From VXNE01 sp963668365 (GTDB lineage: Bacteria; Pseudomonadota; Gammaproteobacteria; Pseudomonadales; Azotimanducaceae), in assembly GCA_963668365.1 (NCBI GenBank), contig OY764266.1, positions 930,001 through 994,000 of the forward strand: 64,000 nt of DNA, given 5' to 3'. Positions 26,615-36,255 of this stretch are shown piece by piece. The notes under the pieces are model-generated. The model was not told the DNA's origin. It was given only the letters and a program-made list of their open reading frames with translations, and ran no database searches. The translations under genes were made by a program, and so were the position numbers. The first letter of the stretch is position 1. Each line of letters opens with the position of its first letter.

Positions 26615-26629
26615 GTGAACTACGTTCAC
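26615..26629. promoter_or_regulatory. Palindromic operator-like site GTGAAC-TAC-GTTCAC
   Basis: A perfect 6-bp inverted repeat with a 3-bp centre lies 29 bases upstream of the ATG of a small protein gene. A weak promoter may sit just upstream (TTGTCT at 26577, CACAAT at 26602, 19-bp spacer), which would put the palindrome at the transcription start, the usual place for a repressor operator. Inference only. Confidence 0.45.
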
Positions 26630-26657
26630 ATGGGAACGTAGCAAGGAGCACAGTCAC

Positions 26658-26822
26658 ATGGCCAAGAAAGCGAAAACTGTTTCCGTCCCGGACGCCGCGA
26701 AAACTCGGCGGGAGTCAGTGAAGCGGACGGTTACGAGAAGCGCGAGGGGCAGCGTTCAGCTTGCCCGAGGCCGTTTTGTGACTCCGGAGGACAAGAGCTT
26801 AGACAAGCTCGATCAAGCCTAA
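26658..26822 (+). CDS. Small basic protein of unknown function
   Basis: A 54-residue protein (MAKKAKTVSVPDAAKTRRES, ending EDKSLDKLDQA) with AAGGAG upstream of the ATG. It is rich in Lys and Arg, so it could bind nucleic acid, for example as an antitoxin or small regulator, but it has no diagnostic motif. A palindromic site lies just upstream and a coiled-coil membrane protein gene begins 21 bases downstream, so the two are probably one unit. The base composition here is less GC-rich than the flanking housekeeping genes. Confidence 0.5.
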   Translation: MAKKAKTVSVPDAAKTRRESVKRTVTRSARGSVQLARGRFVTPEDKSLDKLDQA

Positions 26823-26843
26823 CTTCACTCCCGCAGCCCTTCC

Positions 26844-27554
26844 ATGAACGTTGCTGAGCAACATAGGCAGCTACGCGTTGCCTACAAGGAAGCCGAAGAT
26901 GCGATCCATTCCCTTGGCATCGAAGGTTCGGGAGTGGACCTCCTTGCGGTAAACGAGCTTCGGTACGCGGGCTATCACCTTCTGAAGTCGCTTACGGCGT
27001 CTAACGATTCCCAGCGTGACGAAGAACTTAGGAGGGCTTCGGGCCATTGCGAGCGAGCCTTGTATGAGGCCCATGACGCCGCGATCTTCTACCGGTTGGA
27101 GCAGTACCGGCGGTTCAAGGAGGACTACGCCACCGTAGTAGTTTCGAAAGTGATCGAAAACTACATTGACATCGTAAAGACCATGAGGCGCACGAGGCAG
27201 CTACTTGAGGATGCCAGAAAGGCGACAACGGATAGGAGTCAGTATTACTTGGACATACGCAATGTCTACGCTGAGATCGCAGAGGCATCGGAAACGTTGG
27301 AAGCCGCACGGGACGAATTGAACAAGCGCCTAGTGCGAGATCAGGTACAAGACAGGCGGTGGTGGGTGCAGGTGGCGGTCGGATTTATCGGCGCATGTTT
27401 AGGCGCGGTGGCGATGCTGATCAGTCGCGTCCTTATTGGTCGACCACTTCCCGCCCGTTGGGTGAGGTTTCCGCCGACTACGTTGGCTCCGGCGCTTAGT
27501 GAAAGACCCTCGAGGTCACGCTTCTGCTCGATGTTCCGACTCCCTCGCAGCTAA
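26844..27554 (+). CDS. Predicted membrane protein with helical N-terminal domain, unknown
   Basis: A 236-residue protein. Residues 1-170 are almost entirely predicted helix with many charged residues (AYKEAEDAIHSLG, RTRQLLEDARKA, SETLEAARDELNKRL), suggesting a helical bundle or coiled coil. Residues 174-197 (WWVQVAVGFIGACLGAVAMLI) form one membrane helix, and a basic tail of about 38 residues follows. I do not recognise the family. It follows the small basic protein gene by 21 bases and converges on an exported unknown protein, overlapping it by four bases. It may belong to a mobile or defence-type accessory unit, but nothing proves it. Confidence 0.6.
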   Translation: MNVAEQHRQLRVAYKEAEDAIHSLGIEGSGVDLLAVNELRYAGYHLLKSLTASNDSQRDEELRRASGHCERALYEAHDAAIFYRLEQYRRFKEDYATVVVSKVIENYIDIVKTMRRTRQLLEDARKATTDRSQYYLDIRNVYAEIAEASETLEAARDELNKRLVRDQVQDRRWWVQVAVGFIGACLGAVAMLISRVLIGRPLPARWVRFPPTTLAPALSERPSRSRFCSMFRLPRS

Positions 27555-28198
27555 TGGCTCTCAGGCACTTCTTCCCCGATGCCAGCACAGTTGCCCACTG
27601 AGATGACCAGACTGTCCTTGTAGTCGTCCTTCGGCTTTGATTCGACAAAGCCGTGAACTGTTCCCAAGTGGAACTGTCCGTTTGGCTCGAAGTAGAAGTT
27701 GGCATCTTCGCACGCGAAAGTCACCACCCACGTTCCCGTATTTTTGCTGTGAAGTTCCCTGCACTTCATGAACTCTGGGTTCTTATGCCCTACCCGATGG
27801 AGTCTGAGGCAGGTTCCATACATCTTGTGATCGCCGCCAGCAAACTCATTGAACATGCGGAATGTAGTCTCCTCAGCGGCAAGCTTCGCGCACGCCATCT
27901 TGTCTGATCTTACGGCTTCGACCGGGTCGTTCGGCGATTCGATCTTCGAGACGACGTACGTACCTCCCTTGAACTGGGTACGTACCCATCGACCGTCTTC
28001 CCAATTAAAGCCAGTGGCTTGGTCCGTTACACAGACCTGCTGGAGCGAGCCAAGACGCTCTCCTCCTTCACCTGCCTCACGCCCAAACGCGATCACCGAA
28101 CTGAGGACTATTGGTACGATCCAACGGTAAAGGTCACTCCTCACGGCGGCAAGAGAGCGACATGGAGAGCAGTGACGAACGCGTCGATGCTTCCACAC
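27551..28198 (-). CDS. Exported or membrane-anchored protein of unknown function
   Basis: A 215-residue protein. GTG 28198 is supported by GGAGG seven bases upstream. A hydrophobic stretch at about 25-39 (WIVPIVLSSVIAF) preceded by basic residues looks like a long signal peptide or anchor. After it comes a domain starting VCVTDQATGFNWEDGRW and containing several cysteines (Cys102, Cys130, Cys145, Cys162 region), reminiscent of small exported proteins seen near prophage or accessory genes. No catalytic motif is visible. It lies in the less GC-rich accessory stretch. Confidence 0.55.
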   Translation of the reverse strand: MWKHRRVRHCSPCRSLAAVRSDLYRWIVPIVLSSVIAFGREAGEGGERLGSLQQVCVTDQATGFNWEDGRWVRTQFKGGTYVVSKIESPNDPVEAVRSDKMACAKLAAEETTFRMFNEFAGGDHKMYGTCLRLHRVGHKNPEFMKCRELHSKNTGTWVVTFACEDANFYFEPNGQFHLGTVHGFVESKPKDDYKDSLVISVGNCAGIGEEVPESH

Positions 28199-28416
28199 CG
28201 TCTGCCCTCCGACTCAAGCTCTGTTACCCAAGCGATGTGCGGCTCACCAATTGGATGCCCCCAGAACCGGAAGGGCGGGCCGAGATCACTACCGGACCAC
28301 GGCGTTAGTGTTCCCACTTCTCGAAGCCTCTCGTCTCCTGCATCTAGCCTGATGTAACGCGCCCCAGCACTATCTGGTTCGCTAACTGTTACTGTCAGCT
28401 GAATTACATGGCTCAC
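28141..28416 (-). CDS. Possible small unknown protein
   Basis: A 91-residue frame starting MSHVIQLTVTVSEPDSAGAR, predicted mostly beta. It overlaps the start of the exported unknown protein by 58 bases in another frame, and its ribosome binding site is weak (AAGGG about 13 bases upstream), so it may not be real. If real, it would be co-transcribed with that protein. Confidence 0.3.
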   Translation of the reverse strand: MSHVIQLTVTVSEPDSAGARYIRLDAGDERLREVGTLTPWSGSDLGPPFRFWGHPIGEPHIAWVTELESEGRRCGSIDAFVTALHVALLPP

Positions 28417-28489
28417 AGGCTACCCTTGTTCCCTTGCCATCAACGATCTCCATTGTGCTACGGATCTGGCTGCCCTCCGTCCGTACCGT

Positions 28490-30418
<1,929 letters not shown>

Positions 30419-30478
30419 GTCGTCTTTCCTTGAGCGCCTTGGCCGGGATGGCCAATTGATGCTGATTTAGCGGACTGT

Positions 30479-30501
30479 CCGACAGATTGCAAATCTGTCG
30501 G
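30479..30501. terminator. Perfect 10-bp palindrome between pgi and acs
   Basis: CCGACAGATT-GCA-AATCTGTCGG starts five bases after the pgi stop codon (genes read leftward). It would form a strong hairpin in the pgi transcript. No T-run follows, so it may be a stability or pausing hairpin, or an operator for acs, rather than a classic terminator. Confidence 0.45.
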
Positions 30502-30506
30502 CGGGA

Positions 30507-32054
30507 CTATCCGCTGCGCGATTTGAACGCGCGGACCAGGCCGGCGGTTGACGCGTCCACGGTGTCATCGGAGCCTGTGCCGAGGGCATCGTAGACGCGG
30601 TCAGCAAGCCGCTTGCCGAGTTCGACGCCCCATTGGTCGAAGGGATTGATACGCCAGATCACGCTCTGACAGAACACCTTGTGCTCGTAGAGCGCCAGCA
30701 GCATGCCGAGGTTCCGGCCATCGAGGCGGTCGAGCAGGATGGTTGTCGACGGGCGGTTTCCGATGACGGCCCGATGCGCGTCGGTTGAAACGTCTTCCGG
30801 CGGGGCGCCTGCCAGCATGGCATCGCCCTGGCCGAGGCAATTGGCGATCAGCCAACGGTGTTGGTCGGCGAGGTCATGGCCGGGGTCGACGACGGCAATG
30901 AAGTCCGAGCTGAAGGCGCGCGTTCCCTGGTGCAGCAGTTGATGGAACGCATGCTGGCCGTCGGTTTCCTCGCCGCCCCAGATCACGGGTGCCGTCGGCA
31001 CGCCCGACCGTTGGCCGTCGTTGCGGACCGACTTGCCGTTGCTCTCCATTTCCAGTTGCTGCAGGAACTGCGGCAGGATCGACAGGCGGTGGTCGTATAT
31101 CAGCACCGCGTGAGTCGAGGCGCCCAGGAAATTGCTGTTCCAGATGCCGAGCAGCGCCAGCATCGCGGGGAGGCTCTCGGCTGGAGGCGATGCGCGGAAG
31201 TGACGGTCCATGTGGTGCGCGCCGTCGGCGAGTTCGCGAAATCCCGCCTCTCCCAGGGCGAGGGCGATCGGCAGCCCGACCGCCGACCAGAGCGAATAGC
31301 GACCGCCGACCCAGTCCCACATCGCGAGGCAATGGCGCTCGGGAATCCCGAAGCGGCGCGCGGCGTCGATGTTGGCGGTCACCGCGATGAAATGCCGCCC
31401 CACCGCGTCGGCATCTCCGGTGCGTTCGAGCAGCCAGCTTCGGGCATAGCGGGCGTTGGTCATGGTCTCCAGCGTCTCGAAGGACTTCGACGCGACGACG
31501 ACCAGGGTTTCGTTGGGGTCGAGGTGCATGAACGTTCGGATGGCCGCCGTTCCGTCCACGTTCGAGAGAAAGCGAATCTCCAAATCTCCGCCGAGCGCCC
31601 TCACGGCGAGTTCCGGTCCGAGGCGGGAACCTCCGATGCCGATGTGCACCACGGTGGAGAAAGGCTTGCCCGTCGCTCCGCGCAAGCGACCGTCTCGTAC
31701 GCGACTCGCGAGATCGAACATTCGCTCCTGTTCGGCTTCGATCAGTTCGGCCACGGCTTCCGGCCTTTCGTCGCGGGGCGCGCGAATTGCGGCATGCAGG
31801 GCGGCCCGACCTTCCGATGCGTTGACGATGCCGCCCTCGAACAGGTCTTCGATGGCGGACTGCAGGCCGCTTTCGTCGGCGAGGGCGAGGAGCGTGTCGA
31901 TGATCTCGTCGTCCACGCGCTGCCGGGAAAAGTCCATGAGCAATCCGCCGGTGCTGAGACGCATCGGTCCGGAACACGTTTTGGGAGCACGACCTTCCTG
32001 CGCGGAGAGGCCCGCAAGCGTTTTCCAGGACGCCAGGTCTTCCGGACCTGTCAC
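30507..32054 (-). CDS. pgi: Glucose-6-phosphate isomerase
   Basis: Interconverts glucose-6-phosphate and fructose-6-phosphate. Recognised by VVHIGIGGSRLGPELAVRAL, FVSxK-type VASKSFETLET, the WDWVGGRYSLWSAVGLP signature and the C-terminal NPFDQWGVELGK signature. At 515 residues it is slightly shorter than E. coli Pgi. GTG 32054 overlaps the panC stop (GTGA), so it is coupled to panC. Its place between panC and acs matches the Pseudomonas order. Confidence 0.97.
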   Translation of the reverse strand: MTGPEDLASWKTLAGLSAQEGRAPKTCSGPMRLSTGGLLMDFSRQRVDDEIIDTLLALADESGLQSAIEDLFEGGIVNASEGRAALHAAIRAPRDERPEAVAELIEAEQERMFDLASRVRDGRLRGATGKPFSTVVHIGIGGSRLGPELAVRALGGDLEIRFLSNVDGTAAIRTFMHLDPNETLVVVASKSFETLETMTNARYARSWLLERTGDADAVGRHFIAVTANIDAARRFGIPERHCLAMWDWVGGRYSLWSAVGLPIALALGEAGFRELADGAHHMDRHFRASPPAESLPAMLALLGIWNSNFLGASTHAVLIYDHRLSILPQFLQQLEMESNGKSVRNDGQRSGVPTAPVIWGGEETDGQHAFHQLLHQGTRAFSSDFIAVVDPGHDLADQHRWLIANCLGQGDAMLAGAPPEDVSTDAHRAVIGNRPSTTILLDRLDGRNLGMLLALYEHKVFCQSVIWRINPFDQWGVELGKRLADRVYDALGTGSDDTVDASTAGLVRAFKSRSG

Positions 32055-32887
32055 GGCGCGCCTGCGTCGATGTTGTCGATCAGGCGCGCCCGGCCCAGCC
32101 TGGCGGCTGCCAGGATGCGAAGACGCTTGGTCCCGGTCCCGGGATTGCGGAGCGTATGCGCATCGCGCACCGCGACGTAGTCGACTTCAAATCCAGCCGC
32201 GTCGAGCGTCTGCCGTCCATGTCGCTCGAGAACCCGGTAGCGCCGGTCGCCGTCGCGGATGGCGTCCTGGATTGAACACAGGGTCTGGTACAGGGCGGGC
32301 GCGGCCGCGCGTTCGGCGTCCGACAGGTATAGATTCCTGCTCGACAGTGCCAGGCCGTCCGCAGCGCGCCCGGTGGGTACGCCGATGATGGTTGTGGGAA
32401 TGTTGAGGTTCCGCACCATCGATCGAATCAGCGTGAGTTGCTGCCAGTCCTTTTCGCCGAAAAAGGCGTAGTCGGCTCCAACGATGTTGAACAGCTTGGC
32501 GACGACGGTGGCCACGCCATCGAAATGGCCGGGACGGCTGCGCCCGCAAAGTAGCCGGGACAGGGACGGAAGCGTCACTTTCACTTCCTCGCCCGCTGGA
32601 GAAAAGACTTCCTGTCCGGGTGGCGCGAAGATGAGATCGACGCCGGCGGATTCCAGCCTTGCCGTGTCGGCGCAAAGCGTTCTGGGATAGTTGTCGAAGT
32701 CTTCGCCGGGACCGAATTGCAGCGGATTGACGAAGATGCTGACGACGGTAATAGCGCAGCGTTCTACCGACGCGTTGACGAGTGCCATGTGGCCTTCGTG
32801 AAGATTGCCCATGGTCGGCACGAGACCAACTCCCGTCGCGCCCTTCAGCGCGGTTCTGAGAGCCTGGATTGTCCGAACCGTCTCCAC
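32051..32887 (-). CDS. panC: Pantothenate synthetase (pantoate-beta-alanine ligase)
   Basis: Joins pantoate and beta-alanine to give pantothenate, with ATP. Motifs: VPTMGNLHEGHMALV (the HIGH-like loop), VSIFVNPLQFGPGEDFDNYPR, FGEKDWQQL and GRAADGLALSSRN. GTG 32887 gives 278 residues, the usual length, and leaves 32 bases after panB; longer upstream starts would run through panB. It lies between panB and pgi and overlaps pgi by four bases. No panD is present in the window. Confidence 0.94.
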   Translation of the reverse strand: METVRTIQALRTALKGATGVGLVPTMGNLHEGHMALVNASVERCAITVVSIFVNPLQFGPGEDFDNYPRTLCADTARLESAGVDLIFAPPGQEVFSPAGEEVKVTLPSLSRLLCGRSRPGHFDGVATVVAKLFNIVGADYAFFGEKDWQQLTLIRSMVRNLNIPTTIIGVPTGRAADGLALSSRNLYLSDAERAAAPALYQTLCSIQDAIRDGDRRYRVLERHGRQTLDAAGFEVDYVAVRDAHTLRNPGTGTKRLRILAAARLGRARLIDNIDAGAP

Positions 32888-32919
32888 GTCTTGAAGCCGA
32901 AGATCTCTCGCCGAGCGGC

Positions 32920-33741
32920 TCAGGTGAAGCAGTGCTCGGGACCGGGGAAAACACCCTCCTTGACTGCCGTAGCGTACGCTTCGAACGCGCCGGGAATGCC
33001 CGCCTCGCTCTCGGGGAGGAAGTTCTTGACGAATCTCGGAACGCGCATGGATGGCGGCGTCAGGCCCAGCATGTCGTGCATCACCATGATCTGACCATCC
33101 GTGTGCGGCCCCGCGCCGATGCCGATGACGGGAATGCTCAAGCGCTCCGTGATCGCCCTGGCCAATGACACGGGCACACATTCGAGCAACAGGACCGACG
33201 CGCCGGCTTGTTCGAGTATCGTCGCTTCCTCGATGATCTCGTTGGCCTGTTCGGGGTTGCGTCCCTGTACGCGAAAGCCTCCGAATCGGTTGATGGATTG
33301 GGGCGTCAGTCCCATGTGTGCGCAGACCGGAATCCCGCGCTCGGTGAGCAGGCGCGTCGATTCGGAGAGCCAGGCTCCGCCTTCAAGCTTCACCATGTGT
33401 GCGCCGGCGCGCATCAGCGCCGCAGCGCTCTCCAGCGATTGCGACGACGAAGCGTAGGTCATGAAGGGCAGATCGGCCATGATGAGGCTGCCCCTGTTCC
33501 CCGTCTTGACGCATTGCATGTGATAGATGACGTCATCGAGCGTGACGGGCAGCGTGCTGTCCCGGCCCTGCAAAACCATGCCGAGGGAGTCGCCCACGAG
33601 CAGGACGTCGACGCCTGCGTTGCTGATGAGTTCCGCGAACAGGGCGTCGTATGCCGTCAATGCCGCGAACTTCTCCTGCCGCCTTTTCATGGCCGACAGG
33701 GTGTTGATGGAGATCGGCGCGGTACGTTTCCGGCTGCTCAT
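32920..33741 (-). CDS. panB: 3-methyl-2-oxobutanoate hydroxymethyltransferase
   Basis: First step of pantothenate synthesis: transfers a hydroxymethyl group from methylene-tetrahydrofolate to ketoisovalerate, giving ketopantoate. Features: FAALTAYDALFAELISNAGVD, VGDSLGMVLQG, the metal ligands in GDS and MVKLEGG, and IGIGAGPHTDGQIMVMHDMLG. It is 273 residues, full length. It follows the deoxynucleoside kinase by 13 bases and precedes panC, clearly one operon. Confidence 0.97.
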   Translation of the reverse strand: MSSRKRTAPISINTLSAMKRRQEKFAALTAYDALFAELISNAGVDVLLVGDSLGMVLQGRDSTLPVTLDDVIYHMQCVKTGNRGSLIMADLPFMTYASSSQSLESAAALMRAGAHMVKLEGGAWLSESTRLLTERGIPVCAHMGLTPQSINRFGGFRVQGRNPEQANEIIEEATILEQAGASVLLLECVPVSLARAITERLSIPVIGIGAGPHTDGQIMVMHDMLGLTPPSMRVPRFVKNFLPESEAGIPGAFEAYATAVKEGVFPGPEHCFT

Positions 33742-33754
33742 TGCGGACCCTCGC

Positions 33755-34444
33755 TTACAACAACGTTGGATCGGGATTGAAGTACTGGCGAGTGCCTTCC
33801 ATTTCGGTCAGCCGTTCCACCAGGGAGTCGAAGTGCTGGTCGTTGCCGAAGTCAACGTTTGCGGCGTTCACGATAAGGAGAGGCGCTTCGTCGTAGTAGT
33901 GAAAAAATTTGGTATAGGCCGCGCACAGGGCGGTGAGATAGTTGGCATCCATCTGTTGTTCGAAACCTATCCCGCGCCGTCGGATGCGGCGCAGCAGCAC
34001 TGACACGGGCGCCTGCAGGTACACGACGAGATCGGGCGACGGGGGTTTCAGATCCAGCGCCTGGTGGATCCGGTCGTAGAGTTCCAGCTCGTTCTCGTCG
34101 AGGTTGAGTTGTGCGAACAACCTGTCTTTTTCGATCAGGAAATCGGCGACGAGGACGGACCCCAAGAGGTCGTTTCTGACCTGGGCAACCTGCTGGGCTC
34201 GATGCAGGAGGAAGAACAGCTGCGTCGGCAGCGCGTGGCGGCGTCCCTCCCGGTAGAATCGATCCAGGAACGGATTCTCGGTGGACGGCTCCAGCAACAG
34301 GGGATAGCCGAAGGACTCCGCCAGCCGCTTGGCGAGCGTCGTCTTGCCGACGCCGATAGGTCCCTCGATCGCGATGTAACCGGGAAGGTCGCGGGCGGAA
34401 CCCGTCATGCCGGAACTGGCCGAACCAGTGTGCTGCACATTCAT
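33755..34444 (-). CDS. Deoxynucleoside kinase family protein
   Basis: Phosphorylates a deoxynucleoside (dA/dG/dC type) for salvage. The P-loop is IEGPIGVGKTTLAKRL (residues 27-42); further landmarks are LEPSTENPFLDRFY, ADFLIEKDRLFA and the Arg-rich lid RRIRRRGIGFEQQ. ATG 34444 is used; an internal ATG at residue 13 is possible. It sits between pcnB and panB, where folK is usually found in Pseudomonas; in some gammaproteobacteria folK and this kinase are neighbours, but folK is missing here. Exact substrate unknown. Confidence 0.88.
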   Translation of the reverse strand: MNVQHTGSASSGMTGSARDLPGYIAIEGPIGVGKTTLAKRLAESFGYPLLLEPSTENPFLDRFYREGRRHALPTQLFFLLHRAQQVAQVRNDLLGSVLVADFLIEKDRLFAQLNLDENELELYDRIHQALDLKPPSPDLVVYLQAPVSVLLRRIRRRGIGFEQQMDANYLTALCAAYTKFFHYYDEAPLLIVNAANVDFGNDQHFDSLVERLTEMEGTRQYFNPDPTLL

Positions 34445-34508
34445 GGGTCAGTCCCGTCCCCGGTGCCTTTGGCTCTGGCCCGGCCCCGCCCGCCGACCAT
34501 GGAAAGCA

Positions 34509-35801
34509 CTACTGGGGACGAACCTGGCGACCATCTGCGGCTCTGCGACCACGGGACCGTCGGCGTCGGCGCCTTCGAGGTTGCGTCCGAGGCTGCGTCG
34601 TCTGGCTATTCCCTTCCGCCCCTCGTTCCGTCTGCGCGTCGGTCCACCATTGCACGAGATCAGGGTCCGCTTCGCCGACCTTCGCGCGAATCGCGAGGAA
34701 GTCGTAGGCCGCCCGGAATCGGGGATGATCGAGCATGCCCCGCGCCGATTTCCGCTCCAGGCGCGTCTGCAGTCGCCACACATCGCGGATGAAAAAGGTC
34801 AGGCGCCGGGGAATTGCGACGGTCAACGCCTGTTCGCCGATGACCGCATGCGCGGCCTTCAGGCGCTCGTCCGCCGCATTCCTTGCGGTGGCAGAGAGTG
34901 CGCTGCGCCGTTGGAACTCGGGCCAGCACATGGCGGCAAACAGGAAACCGCTGGTCACCGGCTTGTCCTCCCGGATGCGCTCGTCGGTGCTCTGCAGCGC
35001 CGCACGGACGATGGAATCCTCGTTTTCGAACAGCGGAAAGAGGATTTCGGGAAGGCCGAAGCGGTGCATGAGCTCCCACGCAGCAACAGCGTGTCCCCGC
35101 ATGAACAGCTTGTTGAACTCGTCGAACAGGCGCGACGGCGATATTGCGGTCAATAGTTCGGCGAGCGGCGCAATGGCGCGCTCGGTGTCGGCATGGAATC
35201 GAAAATCGAGCTTGGCCGCGAACCTTACCGCTCGCAGGATGCGAACAGGGTCTTCCCGAAAACGCGTCATCGGGTCGCCGATGGTTCGGAGCGTACGATC
35301 CTTGATATCGCGCAACCCCTCGCTGTAGTCGAGCAGCACGTCGTCGATGGGATCGTAGTAGAGGGCATTGACAGTAAAATCGCGCCGAAGCGCATCTTCA
35401 TCTCGCGTCCCGTAGAGATTGTCCCGCAGGATGACGCCATCCGCCGAGCGATTATTCTCATCGAAGCCGGTGTCGCCTTCGTCCGTGTCTTCGGGATTGC
35501 CGCGCCGGAAGGTGGAGACTTCTATGAACTCTCTGCGGAACTGCACGTGGGCTATGCGAAATCGTCGTCCAACGAGACGCGCCCGGGAGAAAGCGGCCTT
35601 GACTTCCTCCGGCGTGGCATCTGTTGCGACATCGAAGTCCTTTGGCGTTCTGCCAAGCAGCAGATCCCGCACACAGCCACCGACCAGGTAGGCGTCGAAA
35701 CCCGCTTCGCGCAGCGCCTTGACGACGGTCACCGCGTTCGCCGACAGGACGCTCTGGTCAAGCTGCGGATTGACGGTCTGGAGAGGTGGCGCTTCGCTCA
35801 A
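34509..35801 (-). CDS. pcnB: Poly(A) polymerase I
   Basis: Adds 3' poly(A) tails to RNA and promotes decay. The class II nucleotidyltransferase head is clear: AYLVGGCVRDLLLGR, then KDFDVATDATPEEV with the catalytic Asp pair, RRDFTVNALYYDP, and the RNA-binding motif RFREDPVRILRAVRFAAKL. The last 25 residues are a basic Arg-rich tail, as is normal for PcnB rather than tRNA CCA-adding enzyme. The start is TTG (35801). It heads the pcnB-kinase-panBC-pgi block, and a MITE lies 114-454 bases upstream in the region that should hold its promoter. Confidence 0.94.
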   Translation of the reverse strand: MSEAPPLQTVNPQLDQSVLSANAVTVVKALREAGFDAYLVGGCVRDLLLGRTPKDFDVATDATPEEVKAAFSRARLVGRRFRIAHVQFRREFIEVSTFRRGNPEDTDEGDTGFDENNRSADGVILRDNLYGTRDEDALRRDFTVNALYYDPIDDVLLDYSEGLRDIKDRTLRTIGDPMTRFREDPVRILRAVRFAAKLDFRFHADTERAIAPLAELLTAISPSRLFDEFNKLFMRGHAVAAWELMHRFGLPEILFPLFENEDSIVRAALQSTDERIREDKPVTSGFLFAAMCWPEFQRRSALSATARNAADERLKAAHAVIGEQALTVAIPRRLTFFIRDVWRLQTRLERKSARGMLDHPRFRAAYDFLAIRAKVGEADPDLVQWWTDAQTERGAEGNSQTTQPRTQPRRRRRRRSRGRRAADGRQVRPQ

Positions 35802-35914
35802 AGAAATTATCGCTGATCGGGTTTGTCGTAGGGGATGTTAGGTTGCCGGTCGAAAAAGGGGAAGTCCGACGTGCAGGCAAGTGAGCGGCGGAAGGACATC
35901 TCCGCCCAGGGCCA

Positions 35915-36255
35915 CTAGTGTCGTGTCACACGAGTTATGACGCTTCAGCGCGTCCCACGGGGTCTGTGGCAAGGCGCGTCCCCGCCGGGAATGGTCGGCT
36001 CCATTTCCAAGGGGCGCAACACCGCCACAGGCCACAGTCTTCATGCGAGGGTACCCCTCGCGCTCCCGGGGCGCGCCCTTCGGGAGATCGCCATGCACGC
36101 CGGAGCCTTCAGCCGGGGGGCGCGAGGGGGAACCCCTCGCATGCAGACCGCGTTGTGGCCCTTGCGAATATGCCAGATATTCACTGCGGACCACGCCTTG
36201 CATTGACGCGCATGGCGAACTCTGAAGCGCCATAACGCGTGTGACACGACACTAG
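35915..36255. mobile_element. CTAG-bounded MITE-like element with 34-bp inverted ends
   Basis: The two ends (35915-35948 and 36222-36255) are inverted copies of each other, matching at 32 of 34 bases and starting CTAGTGTCGTGTCACACG. Each end is CTAG, the known target of IS630-type transposons, which duplicate TA. The 341-bp interior has no transposase, so this is a non-autonomous element. It contains a copy of the 41-bp palindromic repeat plus an inverted half copy. It separates pcnB from the CbrB-like regulator, and its right-hand CTAG supplies that regulator's stop codon. The remaining gap (35802-35914) shows nothing else. Confidence 0.85.
36043..36142. repeat. 41-bp palindromic repeat, copy 2, with an inverted half copy
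   Basis: The full copy is 36102-36142 and matches 12143-12183 over 41 bp with only a few differences. A partial inverted copy (ATGCGAGGGTACCCCTCGCG, 36043-36062) lies just to the left. The pair sits inside the MITE, so the repeat has either been captured by it or belongs to its structure. Confidence 0.8.

Noticed and set aside
30858..32180. Long frame antisense to pgi and panC
   Set aside because: Shadow of well-supported genes; no recognisable motif and no ribosome binding site.
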